The notes under the pieces are model-generated. The model worked only from the letters and a program-made list of their open reading frames with translations, did no database searches and was not told the origin of the DNA. The position numbers were made by a program, and so were the translations under genes. Below are positions 21,826-33,200 of a stretch of DNA of 64,000 nt, piece by piece (positions within the stretch are counted from its first letter, which is position 1; each line of letters starts with the position of its first letter). The stretch is from Forficula auricularia (taxonomy: Eukaryota; Arthropoda; Insecta; Dermaptera; Forficulidae): NCBI GenBank assembly GCA_024734495.1, contig JALMQS010000075.1, positions 1,914,935 to 1,978,934 on the forward strand, read 5' to 3'.

Positions 21826-23363
21826 CAAGGAGATAAGGAGGAACAGCTAAGCTTGAAAAGCAGGAGTGGGGGTGTCTCCAGTCAGGACAGGCATTTCCCC
21901 TCCAGCCGCCATTTTAGTCAGGTCAGAAAATTCCTTTCTCCTATCTGAATACATGTTAATAGTACCCATTTTTAAGACATTTTTTTATTATTATGAGTGA
22001 TAAAAACAGATTTTATTTACTTTATATATTTTTTATTTAAAGTGTTTATGTTTTGGATTAGACAGTATTAATTTTATATTTTCCTTAAAAACAATAAATT
22101 AGTTTCAAGTTTTTGACAGTCAAGATAGGTTAATAGACGCACATATATATAGGTATTTATTGTATTTTTCGAGCTCCAAATATTAATTCAGCAAAATTTT
22201 AACTAAATATAAAGGATTCAAGAACAAAGTGAACAATTTTAAATAAATATTAAATAATGCCATGGGTAGCATACAGATCAAGGGCGGATTCAGGAATTTT
22301 TTATAGGGGGGGGGGGGAGGGGGGAGAATGTATATAAGGTGCCCGATGTATATAAGATCTACTTTTTATCTCGGAAAGTGTGTCGCGATCAAATTGTCCA
22401 AGCGGGGTGGGGGGGGGGGTGGGGGCAGAGACGCCCCCCACACGCACACACATAGAACTTTATTTTCAATTTTAAAATTTAAAAAAAATAAATGTTTTTT
22501 TTTTTTAATTTTTTTACAAGTTTCATATCTCATATTTTAAGTTCATTAAAATAAAAAAAAAATTGTTATAAATTCCCTGTCGGTTTGGCCGCCGTTTTTG
22601 GCCTCTATGGGGGGCGGTCGCCCCCCCCCCTGGATCCGCCCTTGATACAGATGTACTAATCGATCTACTCATAAAAGCAAAAAACAACGAACTGAAGAAG
22701 AAACAGGAAAAAATATTACTTTTCACAGGTGAAAATATACAATTCATTAAATTTAATATTATTTGAGTTTATTTAATTTTTGCACAAATGATCCTGTTAA
22801 CAAAATATTTTTTATTATTCATACATAAATTGATGAAAATGATTAAAGAAAAGATGAGTTTTGAAATTGACCAACTGTTTTAAATTTCTCAAAAACCACA
22901 AAAAATTCAACAATGGATAGGCGCTGTACGAAGACAAGATTGGCACCAGTCAAAATATTCAAACCTTTGCTCAGAACATTTTTTAAATAAACTCTTTTCA
23001 ATTATTATATTTACTAAATAATCATCTTTTTATGTTTTTCCTTATTCTTTAAAATAAAAAAATATCTTAAAAGTGTCCTCAAGGAAAATAATAAGTACAA
23101 GCGCGCTCGTTGTTTTATCTAATTTGTACTGAAAGTAGGTATTTAATTGATGAGAATTTTTAAAAAATAACATTTTTTGAATATTTATTTATATATTTGT
23201 TCAATTTAAAAACCTTTTTATTTAAAGATATATAGATTAAATTATAAAAATATTAGCATTGCTCTTATGGGTTTTCCTATTTCATGACCCGACTAAAATG
23301 GCGGCTGGTGACGTCAGCTGGAGACACTTTCTTGAGCTAGTGTTCCCTCCCTACCTCCCTGGG
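21826..23363. mobile_element. Insertion inside the TTAA MITE, with its own inverted ends
   Basis: Ends CAAGGAGATAAGGAGGAAC and, read inward from the right, CAGGGAGGTAGGGAGGGAAC, followed by shared GTGTCTCCAG and CAGCCGCCATTTTAGTC blocks. TAATAA flanks both ends (21820-21825 and 23364-23369), a likely 6-bp duplication. No transposase recognised. It carries a further hAT-type MITE. Confidence 0.75.
22279..22644. mobile_element. hAT-type MITE with 8-bp duplication
   Basis: A 366-bp element beginning CAAGGGCGGATTCAGG and ending with the near-perfect complement CCTGGATCCGCCCTTG, flanked by ATACAGAT at 22271-22278 and 22645-22652. The interior has long G and C runs near the ends and no coding capacity. 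Confidence 0.92.
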
Positions 23364-24019
23364 TAATAATGAATAAATAATGAAAAATTTACACTAAAAA
23401 CAAGCTGACAACAACGCATTTATTTAACCTAAAAGGGGGTTAACTTTAGTAATTTTTTTTTTCGCTTCAGCCATTGTCACAACAGCTTTTAATCTCTTAT
23501 TAAAAACTTTTTGTTTTATAAATCTTTATAATGTATTTTATCTAAAATTTCTATGATAAAATATATACAAGCTCGGACAGTGTTGCTAGTTTTGTCAAAC
23601 GAGCACGGGATTGGCTAGTAGTGGTACATAAACAGCAAAAAGTTTAGGGCTTATGAATTATGAATCCTTATTACCTGTTCTATATACTCTAGCATTAACT
23701 CTTTGCTAGTATTGTCGCGAAACAACTACCTTAAACAAACCTAGATGTTTATTATTATTTATATGTTCAACCAATATATATCTCAAACAAAAAAACAAGC
23801 CCTATTTTTTATTAAAAATAATAATATTTAAAAAAAGCGGCATTTAAATCACTTTTTCTCAAACTAAATAAATTCGTTAAAAATATAAACAGGCTAAATA
23901 TTTGTAATATTTTGTAAAAAGTAAATAAACATACATTTTGTAAATAAATATTGGTATAATTAATTTCGGACATAATTAATAATTATTTTCAATTTTAATA
24001 TTTGAATTGAGGCAGAAGA

Positions 24020-24124
24020 TTTTGTTTGTTGACTTCCGGTCGATGCGTTAAACAGCTGCGCAAACAATCTGATTTCGTCAACCATAAATTTCCTGGTAGA
24101 GATTCGCATAGAAAGTACAAGAAA
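24020..24124 (+). other. Possible non-coding first exon of CNOT4
   Basis: A stretch less AT-rich than its surroundings, with several CpGs, ends at AAGAAA|GTAAGTAAAC, a strong donor. CNOT4 coding begins after a 5' acceptor at 27117, so an upstream untranslated exon is needed. This is the best candidate by composition and donor. No transcript evidence. Confidence 0.3.
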
Positions 24125-24984
24125 GTAAGTAAACAATAGAATTTTTATTTAATATAATTAATAAATTTTATAATTATATCATAATTTTTTTTTCAATTTT
24201 TTTTGTTGTTTAAAAAATTTGGCTACCCAATTTTGATAGATTTAGATAGTGTACTAACAAAAACAATTATTTTCTTTGTTAGTTTATGTCATTTCTTTAG
24301 TATTTTTTTTAATTGTAATTTATTTAAAATTGAATTAAATTGATTGTTTTTTGTGAAATAATTTGGGCGGAGGTCCAAAACGGAAGTCTTAGAGAAAGAA
24401 TTGGAAAGATCTTGGATGAATGAACCAACATGGCAGTTTGACAGACAGGCAGGACAAGGCTTGCCCTTTTAACATTTCCACTCAATCTCGCCTTTCATCC
24501 CAATCATTCGTCAAAATATTCCATTTCAATTAATTTCATATCAATTTTCAACTAGAAAACAACCTAAAAAGTATATATTTTCATCAAAAATTTTGTTTAA
24601 ATTTATATTTCAATATTGTTTTGACGTTACCTTTTTTTCTTCACTTCTTTTACTTTCTTTTTTAATCTAAATAGATTTTTGCTATTTTATAGAAATTTTA
24701 TTTTTGTCAAAATTCATTGAATTTAATTCAATTTAAAATTTTTTCTTTTACAAATATTTTTTCTCTTTAATTTTCTTTAACAAAATCGATTATTTTATAA
24801 AATATCATTTTTTTTTTTTTCAATTTTATAAACTATAAATTTCTTTTTATAATGTGATTCCTTTCAAATACATATTTCAAAAAAGTAGATTATATTTTTT
24901 AAAATTATATCTTTATTATTTTCTTAAAAAAAAAATATTATATTACAATGTAAGTTTAATTTGTAGAAAAATTTCATCTGAAAC

Positions 24985-25195
24985 CAAACTAAATTAATCA
25001 TATTTAATTAGAATATGCACAACATTTCGAGGTAGTTGAGTCGTTTTCAAGTGATTGCGAAGGCATTCCATAAGGCTGACAGACGAATATTTCAACTTGA
25101 CGTTTTCCTCGGGAATCCAGATCAAATTTGTCCTCTTATGGAATGACTTCACAATCACTTGAAAACGACTCCAGGATTAAATGTCAAAACGTTGT
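24985..25195. mobile_element. Decayed Penelope-type foldback
   Basis: Arms at 25039-25075 and 25135-25171 share GAGTCGTTTTCAAGTGATTG and its complement. Outside them lie ribozyme relics: CTCGAAATGTTG on the minus strand near 25025 and CAAAACGTTGTCC on the + strand near 25185. No complete core remains. Confidence 0.5.
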
Positions 25196-25391
25196 CCATT
25201 CTACTAAAAAATATCTTATTTAAAGTGTTTTCAGCCAAAACTTTTCTACGGATAACATTAATTCCTAAATTAATCGTATGTTTCTTATATTTGATTCAAT
25301 CGCGAATCGAATGCAGGTGATTTTTGTCAAATATTAAGTGAAAATAATATCTGAACTTATATATTTCTAACTTGAAATAATGAAGTTAAAT

Positions 25392-25735
25392 AAATTTATA
25401 ATTTTCTCATTAATATATTGAAGAATAATTAACATATTAACGAGAATTGTTTTGATCACGCTTTTTAAACAAGATATATATCGCGAGACTACTGCTGGTA
25501 TATATGATCCATTCATTTAGCTATAATCCAACGTCATTTTGCGTTTAGCCCGCATGACACTTGGATGGATCACCTCATATCTTTTTTCATTCTCTCTTAA
25601 GTCCAGTCTTAAGACTCAGCAGACTCCAATAGCTTCAACCTCGCGATATATATCTTGTTCAAAAGCGCGATCAAAACAATTCTCGTTAATATGTTAATTA
25701 TTCTTTAATGTATTAATGAGAAAATTATAAATTTA
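25392..25735. repeat. Foldback repeat
   Basis: Inverted arms of about 85-90 bp share AATTATAAATTT-side sequence, CATATTAACGAGAATTGTTT and GATATATATC. The centre is unique. No ribozyme core was found. Confidence 0.75.
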
Positions 25736-25817
25736 ATTCCTAAATTGTCATTTTCACTTTAGTATTTTTTTTTGATCAATTTTTATTTTTTAAATTGCTT
25801 CAATATTATGGCTTATT

Positions 25818-26050
25818 TGAAAGTTTATAATAGGAAAATAAGGATAATATTTATGTGTGACTTTTTTATTTATCAGCCGACTTCTTCAAGGGCTTCAAAT
25901 AATCATGCCACACATGGTAACGAGGAGAACAAGAAAATTTAGACGAATGTGTGACATGACTATTTGAAGTCCTGAAGACGTCGGCAAAGTCGACGAAACG
26001 TTGGCTGATAAATAAAAAACTTGTCCTTATTTTCCCATTATAAACTTTCA
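25818..26050. mobile_element. Penelope-type foldback related to PLE-A
   Basis: Arms TGAAAGTTTATAAT and AAATAAGGA match their complements at the right end. The right arm has an intact hammerhead. On the left arm the core is collapsed, reading CTTGAAGAAGTCGGCTGA on the minus strand, a deletion between the two core boxes. Confidence 0.7.
25969..26005 (+). ncRNA. Hammerhead ribozyme motif (PLE-A-like)
   Basis: CTGAAGA at 25972-25978, stem II GTCG/CGAC, GAAAC, GTT, GGC. GTC before the core pairs with GGC after it through one G-U wobble. Core boxes intact. Confidence 0.7.
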
Positions 26051-26233
26051 AATTAATACAAATTATTGACGGAAATGAAAATAATTATTAGATAGGGTAC
26101 TATTAATGTTTTAAATTAGAATTTTGGTGTTTTATGAGGCTCTTGAAAACCTTGGAAACAGATGGAATGTCTTCGTTAGGAAAAAGAAATACAAAATTTC
26201 CTTATATTCTATTTATTTTCACGAAAAACTTTT

Positions 26234-26272
26234 GAGACGTTTCAGCGGATATTCTCACGCCATCCTCAGTCC
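26234..26272 (-). ncRNA. Hammerhead ribozyme motif
   Basis: On the minus strand: GGA, CTGAGGA, stem II GGCG/CGCT with one wobble pair and a 10-nt loop, GAAAC, GTC, TC. GA and TC pair as a short stem I. Confidence 0.65.
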
Positions 26273-26920
26273 TGGCTTTTCACAACATAGTACATTTTTC
26301 TGTGCAGAATGTCATTCTCTTTCTACAGTTAACGACATTATAATCAACCAAAGCTGGTGAGTTTTCTTATGTTAAATTATTATTAATATGGTATGTTCAT
26401 ACAATTGAATATACCATATATACAATGAAATGATTTTAAATCTTTTCTCTTAAAATGCCTTTCTTTAAAATTGGTTTTTATAATTATTATCTCTCAATAT
26501 TTAATAAATTTTCACAAATTTGTATGAGAAATGTCATATTAATTTGTTGAAAATAATCAAAATATTTAACAAATTTTCACAAATTTGTATGAGAAATGTC
26601 ATATTAATTTGTTGAAAATTTGTTAAATATTTTGAGAGATTTTTTTTTTATTATTTATTGGCATCGGGCACAAACCCATTTTGCCAGCCAATAATTTTGA
26701 GAGATAATAATTATAAAAACCAATTTTAATGAAAGGCATTTCAAGAGAAAAGATTTAAAATCATTTCATTGTATATATGGTATATTCAATTGTATGAACA
26801 TACCATATTAATAATAATTTAACATAAGAAAACTCACCAGCTTTGGTTGATTATAATGTCGTTAACTGTAGAAAGAGAATGACATTCTGCACAGAAAAAT
26901 GTACTGTGTTGTGAAAAGCC

Positions 26921-26960
26921 AGGACTGTTGATTTCGTGAGAATATCCGCTGAAACGTCTC
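26921..26960 (+). ncRNA. Decayed hammerhead ribozyme motif
   Basis: Partner of the motif at 26234-26272. It keeps GAAAC and GTC, but the first box reads CTGTTGA instead of CTGANGA and the 5' strand of stem II is changed, so it is probably inactive. Confidence 0.5.
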
Positions 26961-27117
26961 AGAGGTTTTTCGTGAAAATAAATAGTTAGAATATAAGGAT
27001 GTTTTATTTCTTTTTCCTAACGAAGCTATTCCATCTGTTTCCAAGGTTTTCAAGAGCCTCATAAAACACCAATATGATAATAATTATATTATTATTTATT
27101 TATTTTTTTACTTTCAG

Positions 27118-27248
27118 TATTTTTCCTGTGCATCATCATTATGTCGGTCCTGAATCAAAGTGGTGAAGAACAGGTGGAATGCCCCTTGTGTATGGAACCC
27201 CTTGAAGTTGATGATCTCAACTTCTATCCCTGCACTTGTGGCTATCAG
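27118..27248 (+). CDS. CNOT4: CNOT4 start exon (RING first half)
   Basis: Begins after TTTACTTTCAG, with 23 untranslated bases and ATG at 27141. It encodes 36 residues ending CTCGYQ before a GTAAAA donor. It contains the first four RING cysteines (C14, C17, C31, C33) in ECPLCMEPLEVDDLNFYPCT. The start is the only ATG in frame after the acceptor and matches the short N-terminus before the RING in the family. Confidence 0.93.
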
Positions 27249-30200
27249 GTAAAATATTTTATATATATTTTTTTAAAAACATGTTAACTTGAAATTTCGT
27301 TTTTTTATTTTAGATCTGCAGATTTTGTTGGCATAGAATTCGGACAGATGAAAATGGATTGTGTCCAGCTTGTAGGAAAGCATATCCTGAAAATCCAGCG
27401 GACTTTAAACCTCTTTCTCAAGAGGAAGTGGCCAAGCTTAAAGCTGAGAAAAGACATAAAGATCAACAGAGGAAACAAAAAATTACGGAAAATCGAAAAC
27501 ATTTGGCTAATGTTCGTGTAGTTCAACGGAATCTTGTATTTGTAGTAGGTTTACCAATGAGATTGGCTGAACCGGAGGTAAGAAAATTTATTTGCATATA
27601 AATAAGACTATAAATAAATACAGAGGCGACTGTGGCTCAGTGGTCAGAGTGTCAGGCCGCTGTCCTGAAGTATGCTGGTTCGAGACTGAGTCACGGGAGA
27701 TATTTGCAGACTCTTGGAAAGCAATGGCAAACTACCAAGAGTATAATTGCCTAGTCAACCTCTCCAAACTAGCCGTTCGGAACCGGCGTTAAAAAGTAGG
27801 TCCCTTATATCTGTGTAAAACAGCTAAACACGCTCAGCACAGGTATATGTGGAGAGGTGTCGAAACGTCAGGGAGTCCTGATATGGCACTTAAAGAATAA
27901 ATAAATTTGAATCTCTTATCTAAACAATCTTCAAACATTTAAGGTAGTTGTTTCAGCGTATGGGTTTTCTTAGGATTTGTTCGAAATTTAGATAGATTAT
28001 TATTTAAATACTTCTTAATCGATTGGTGGCAAAACGAAATTTATGAACAATATAGTTCCGGATATATTAAATTCCAAAGATATAGTTTTTCACACTCTTA
28101 TACATTCCACTATATCGGAAAGTTATGCATATTTAATTATAATTAAGAAACTTATTACCATTGTTATAAAAAACTAAACCAACATTAAACAATAATTAAT
28201 AAAGTTGTTTTAGGCAAATAAGGACAATAGCTTATAGAAATAATTTTTATTTTTTGCCAACGTTTCGTTAACTTTGTGGACTTCCTCAGGGCTCAAATAA
28301 ATTAACTTCTTTGCATATTTGTCATTTTATCAATATTCCTTCTTGGCAAACATATCAGGCCAGTCATCAAACAGATTGAAAATATTTTATATTCTTTGCA
28401 TATTTGTCATTTTATCAATATTCTTCTTAGCAAACATATCATAAAATATTTTCAATCTGTTTGATGACTGGCCTGATATGTTTGCTAAGAAGGAATATTG
28501 ATAAAATGACAAATATGCAAAGAAGTTAATTTATTTGAGCCCTGAGGAAGTCTACAAAGTTGACGAAACGTTGGCAAAAAATAAAAATTATTTCCATAAG
28601 CTATTGTCCTTATTTCCCTAAAACAACTTTATTAATTTAATCGATGGACATTAATAATCAAAATAATTAAACAATAACTAATACATTTTTTAAGAAAATT
28701 TCAATTCATAGTTGCAACACAGTTTCTGAGATAATAATGAAAAATGTATAACGAAAAATTTACACTAAAACCAAGCTGGCAACAAAGCATTTATTTAACC
28801 TAAAAAGTGGGTTAACTTTAGTAATTTTTTGACGTTTTTTCGCTTCAGCCATTGTCGCAACAGCTTTCAATCGCTTATTAAGAACTTTTTGTTTTATAAA
28901 TCCCCCTTTATAATGTACTTTATCTGAAATTTCTATGATAAAATATATGCAATCTCGGACAGTGATGCCAGATTTGTCAAACGACCACGGGATTGGCTAG
29001 TAGTGGTACATAAACAACAAAAAGTTTGTGCTTATGAATTATGAATACTTATTGTCTGTTCTATATACTCTAGCATTAAATTTTTGCTAGTATTATCGCG
29101 AAACAACTACCTTAATGGAATACCAAACACCCGCTTCTGGAGAAATTCTCCTTTTATCAATGAAATTTTTTTAACCTAATTTTTTTGAAAACCTTTGACG
29201 ATTGTTTTTTAAAAGATTCTCACAATCAATAAAATTTTTTCAATACCAGACTATAAAATCATTTAAGTGACGGGCTATATGTGAGCTACCAAATCGCAGA
29301 GGAACTTTTAATATAGGGCTCCATGAAGGGCCAATATTAACTCATTTCAATTTCTTAGATTCCTTACTATTTGAACAATGGGCATATTAATAGTCCAGGC
29401 AAATTACGTGAAAAACTGGCATAAACAGGAAATAATTCCCGGTAAAGATTTAATTGCTGGAATACCTTTGTTGGTACACCAATATTACTACCCTAAGTTT
29501 TCCCTCAAATCTGTGGTGTGGAAGTTTTTCTACCCTCCTCAAAATGAGAAAATTTCGGAGTTTTTCTTGAATAACTCTAAAAGGGCTTATCAAATCAAAA
29601 AGACATTTCAATCACTCATCCTAGAAACTTGATTTCTATCTCATTCTCCAGTAAATTTTGTTGACTTGAACGTTTACTTGGACCACTTTTTGATAAAACT
29701 CTTAGATTTGTAGATTTGCAGCATTTTCCATGACGATTTTGAGGATTCGGATCATATCCTGTCCGGAAAATATAGGATATCTATAAATCAAATTTAACAA
29801 AAAACTGGTCCAAGTAAACGTTCAAGTCAACAAAATTTGCTGGAGAATGAGATAGGAATCAAGTTTCTAGGATGAGTGGTTTTCATTTTATGAAGGAAAA
29901 ACTGCGATTTTTTGCAAAAAATTCAAAACTTCAACCACATTGCGGCATGGGTTACCATTATCCAATTAAGATGAAACTTTGTTTAAATTGTAGAAAATTT
30001 ATTCTAGTTTAAAAATGTTTAGAGTGGACTTTGTCGAAAAAAATCGAAAAAAGTACGGGAGGGATATTCAAAAGTGATCGGGGCTGTTTTTTGACAGGCG
30101 CTAGTACCGGTTCTACTGAACCTAAATAGATAAAATTGTTATCATTTTACCCGTAATTTAAAGAGCTTTAATTTATCTAATAAATATCTTTCTTATTTGA

Positions 30201-33200
30201 TATGCCGTTTTAGAGTTATTCAAGAAAAACTGAAAAAACTTTTCTCATTTTGAGGCGCGTAGAGAAATTTCCACAACACAGATTTGGGGGAAAACTTAGG
30301 GTAGTAATATTGGAGTACCAATAAAGGTATTCCAGCAATAAAATCTTTATCGCGAATTATTTCCTGTTAAATAGTAATTTGCCTGGACTAATATTTGCAA
30401 TTATACATTCATTCTCTGGTCAAATTTTTAGACTCATCTTCAATTTTCATGTTTCTTTCATCCCAATATATTTTGTTAATATGTTTATTTAAAAAGCCAC
30501 AATGATATTTATCAAATAAAGAATATAAACAAAATATTTTAACCAACATTTAAATCAAGATTCACTCTAGAATTCGTATTATGTCAAAACACCCTTGACA
30601 TTTAACAAACCTGTACAACTCCAAGGCATACTTTCACCGCAACTAAGGGCAATATTTTTTAAATGTTAGCTGTGATTCGAATGAGATTAATTAAATTCAA
30701 TCAATTATACTATCAAAGCGCACAGGGTGCGCAGGCCAAGTTCGAACATTGACTTGGCCGTACAGGCTGTACGTTATTTACACGAACCATTTCGAGCCAC
30801 TTTCGACCCCTTTGCAGCTCGGAACCCATTTGAGATACAGCGCTGAAATTATACACACGTAATTATGTAATCCATCTTGAATAGAATACCAAATTTCAAT
30901 AATATAGCATGAATATATTCTGAGATAAGGATCTGAGAAAATAGATAATTTTGGCACTCACTGACAGGTCATCAAAACCTATAGGATACTTCCAATCATT
31001 TCAGCATCATGAAATTTCGGATTCTAGTAGAGTTTGGGACACAAACAAAGGAAAAATTCCAAAAATACAAACTTTCTATCTTTCAGCCCCTAAAATGAAG
31101 GGATGAAGATTGTAGGATAAATTTGCATCTAATATACATATATTAAATGACTCTAGGATGCTAAAATTTGGCATAATGCTAGAGTTTGGGGTACTAATAA
31201 AGGAAAAATTTTCTTGGAAATCGAATGTGGTACTCTTCCTTATTTTTTAATGGTTTTGTATTATGATATAATGCATAATTTCACATGGAGCAGTGGTTCT
31301 TAATCTTTTATTAGTCGCGGCCCCCTTAAAATCCTAAAATATTTTCGCGGCCGAGTACCCCCCCCCCCCCCACATTAGGTAACATTTTTGTAATTACTCG
31401 TACAAAAAAAAACAATAATTTATCTATTCGCACTTCAATTGCGTTACTTAAAGCTATTTGCATGCAAGAGTCTATTCGGAGTCGATTACGTTGCTTCGTT
31501 AAGTATTGACCATTGTGGAAAATCCTTTTTCGAACAGATATGTGGAAGCAAAAGGCAATAAATGATGTATGGCTATGGTGAACAGGTGTGGATATTCCTT
31601 CCGAATATGTATCCAAAATTATACCAAACATTTTTCCTTGAAAAGTGAATTCAAACTTAAATCCTTTATCAATTCAATCAGTGTCATCACTGGATGGTGA
31701 TAAATTGGTATTATCCCAGTTATTATAAGGATCTCGAATCCACAATTTTCTGCTAACAATTTCATTATCTTGCAATTATTTGTCAAATTTTTCAATTAAT
31801 TTTTGGAGATGACATTGAATTAAATAATTTGTATTTTCTTTATCAAATTTACAATTATCTGTAATCATTTGAGAACAATTTGGAAACATTTCGAAAACAT
31901 TCGATTCTATTCTTCGAATCCATGTAGGTACGACGTTTCATTTTCATCGCCTCTATTTTATCTAGCATAGAAAAAAATGTTGTGTTGATTTCCTTGCATA
32001 AATAAATTTAGCTGCTTTAGAATGGTGAAGATGTCTTACACGGTTTTATTCAATTTGTAATTTTGTCTGTCTGTCTGTTTGGGTCAACGTTTTCATTTAG
32101 TTTAACCATGTTTAAGAATATTGAGATCTCATTAAATTCATCTGTCACTTACTATGAATCACTTAGAAAAACTAGTAACATATTATTTTTATTTTATTTT
32201 TATTTGTAAAGATATTAAAAACTTAAAATTTTTTAATATTTTCGTGGCCCCTCTATACACTTTCCTCGGCCACCCTGTTGAGAATCTTTGACATGGAGGA
32301 TTCTGGACCAACTTCAAACCACTCACACATGAGTCATCTAAATAAAGAAAATTTGAAAATCAATGATGAGTTTAATACACTCACGAGCAAAGAAATGTAA
32401 TCACCTCCCTTGCGAGTTATTAAATGTAATTTTCATTCACAAATATAATAATAATAATAATAATATAATATATTTCCATTAGGTTATCATTCTACATTTA
32501 TTTTATGTCTCCTCTAAAACTATGAGCCAACTTGGTCCAATTCAAGCCAACGCCAATGTGTAGAGGGGGCTTGGCATGTATTGGTCATTGGTTGACGTTG
32601 GCGATGAGATTGGCGAGGGCGGCCTTCGGAGCTGTTTTTTCGATATATCAAAGAGGGCCAATGTTACGCAACGAAAGTGCCCAGTGGCTAGTGGCTAGAT
32701 GTCGTTTCCACAGGCATAGGCCCAACTCTTGGACCACTGTGTGGATGCACCGTCAAATTAACTCTTTTTACTGATGGTCAACATGTTTGGCTCACGTTGG
32801 GCCATAGCGTAGAGGGCTCATTAAATGCTAAAAAATGTAACTTATAGAAAAAATATTTAAATTTCTAATAAATTACAAAGAAACATACAAAGTATCATTG
32901 AATTAATGAAAAGAGAGGGATTCCATTTCTTTGCTCGTCAGTGTAGTTTGGCTATGGACTGTGTAATAATATTATATGCATAATACTAGAATTTATTTTA
33001 TTTAAATAAATATATTTAACATTTTCCAATAATATAAGAATTAGTTAACTAATAGTTGGATTGTGTCGGTTAATGTGTTCAGAATGTGAATATTGACGAT
33101 TGTCTTTAGAGCCTCAGTCTTTTATGAAGGTCTGTACTAAAACATAATTTACTTTTAATTGAAAGTAATGGAAAGCAGCCCAGGGGTAGTGAGGAAAGAA

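Larger units (their letters stand above)
21215..23734. mobile_element. TTAA-flanked MITE copy 1, split by a later insertion
   Basis: TTAA then GGTAGTTGTTTC at the left, and GAAACAACTACC then TTAA at 23731-23734. The inner sequence matches the uninterrupted copy at 38941-39645 once 21826-23363 is removed. TTAA duplication is the rule for piggyBac-type insertion, though the terminal bases are not the usual piggyBac CC start. No transposase. Confidence 0.85.
26121..27074. mobile_element. Penelope-type foldback next to the CNOT4 start exon
   Basis: A 950-bp palindrome. GGTGTTTTATGAGGCTCTTG at the left has its complement at the right end, and the arms are about 380 bp. Each arm has a hammerhead site, intact on the left and decayed on the right. 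The centre includes a direct repeat of about 75 bp (TTTCACAAATTTGTATGAGA) and a short unrelated insert near 26641-26700. Its right end lies 43 bp before the CNOT4 exon at 27118. Confidence 0.75.
28201..28666. mobile_element. Penelope-type foldback, family PLE-A, inserted in a MITE
   Basis: Arms carry GGCAAATAAGGACAATAGCT with its complement at the right, a hammerhead on each arm, and a one-sided tail TTAATTTAATCGATGGACAT as in the copy at 675-1442. It is bordered by a 16-bp duplication with one mismatch (28185-28200 and 28667-28682, TTAAACAATAAYTAAT). Long, variable target duplications suit PLE insertion. Confidence 0.88.
27939..29115. mobile_element. TTAA-flanked MITE copy 2, split by a PLE-A insertion
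   Basis: TTAA-GGTAGTTGTTTC at 27939 and GAAACAACTACC-TTAA ending at 29115. The sequence matches the uninterrupted copy at 38941-39645 apart from the ribozyme element at 28201-28666. Confidence 0.88.

Noticed and set aside
27860..27885. GTCGAAACGTCAGGGAGTCC in the SINE tail as a hammerhead core
   Set aside because: It has GAAACGTC but no CUGANGA box with a pairable stem II upstream; the following CTGATAT is on the wrong side.
29378..29632. 84-codon open frame in CNOT4 intron 2
   Set aside because: It is the left arm of the 1-kb foldback; the sequence repeats in inverse on the right arm, so it is not coding.
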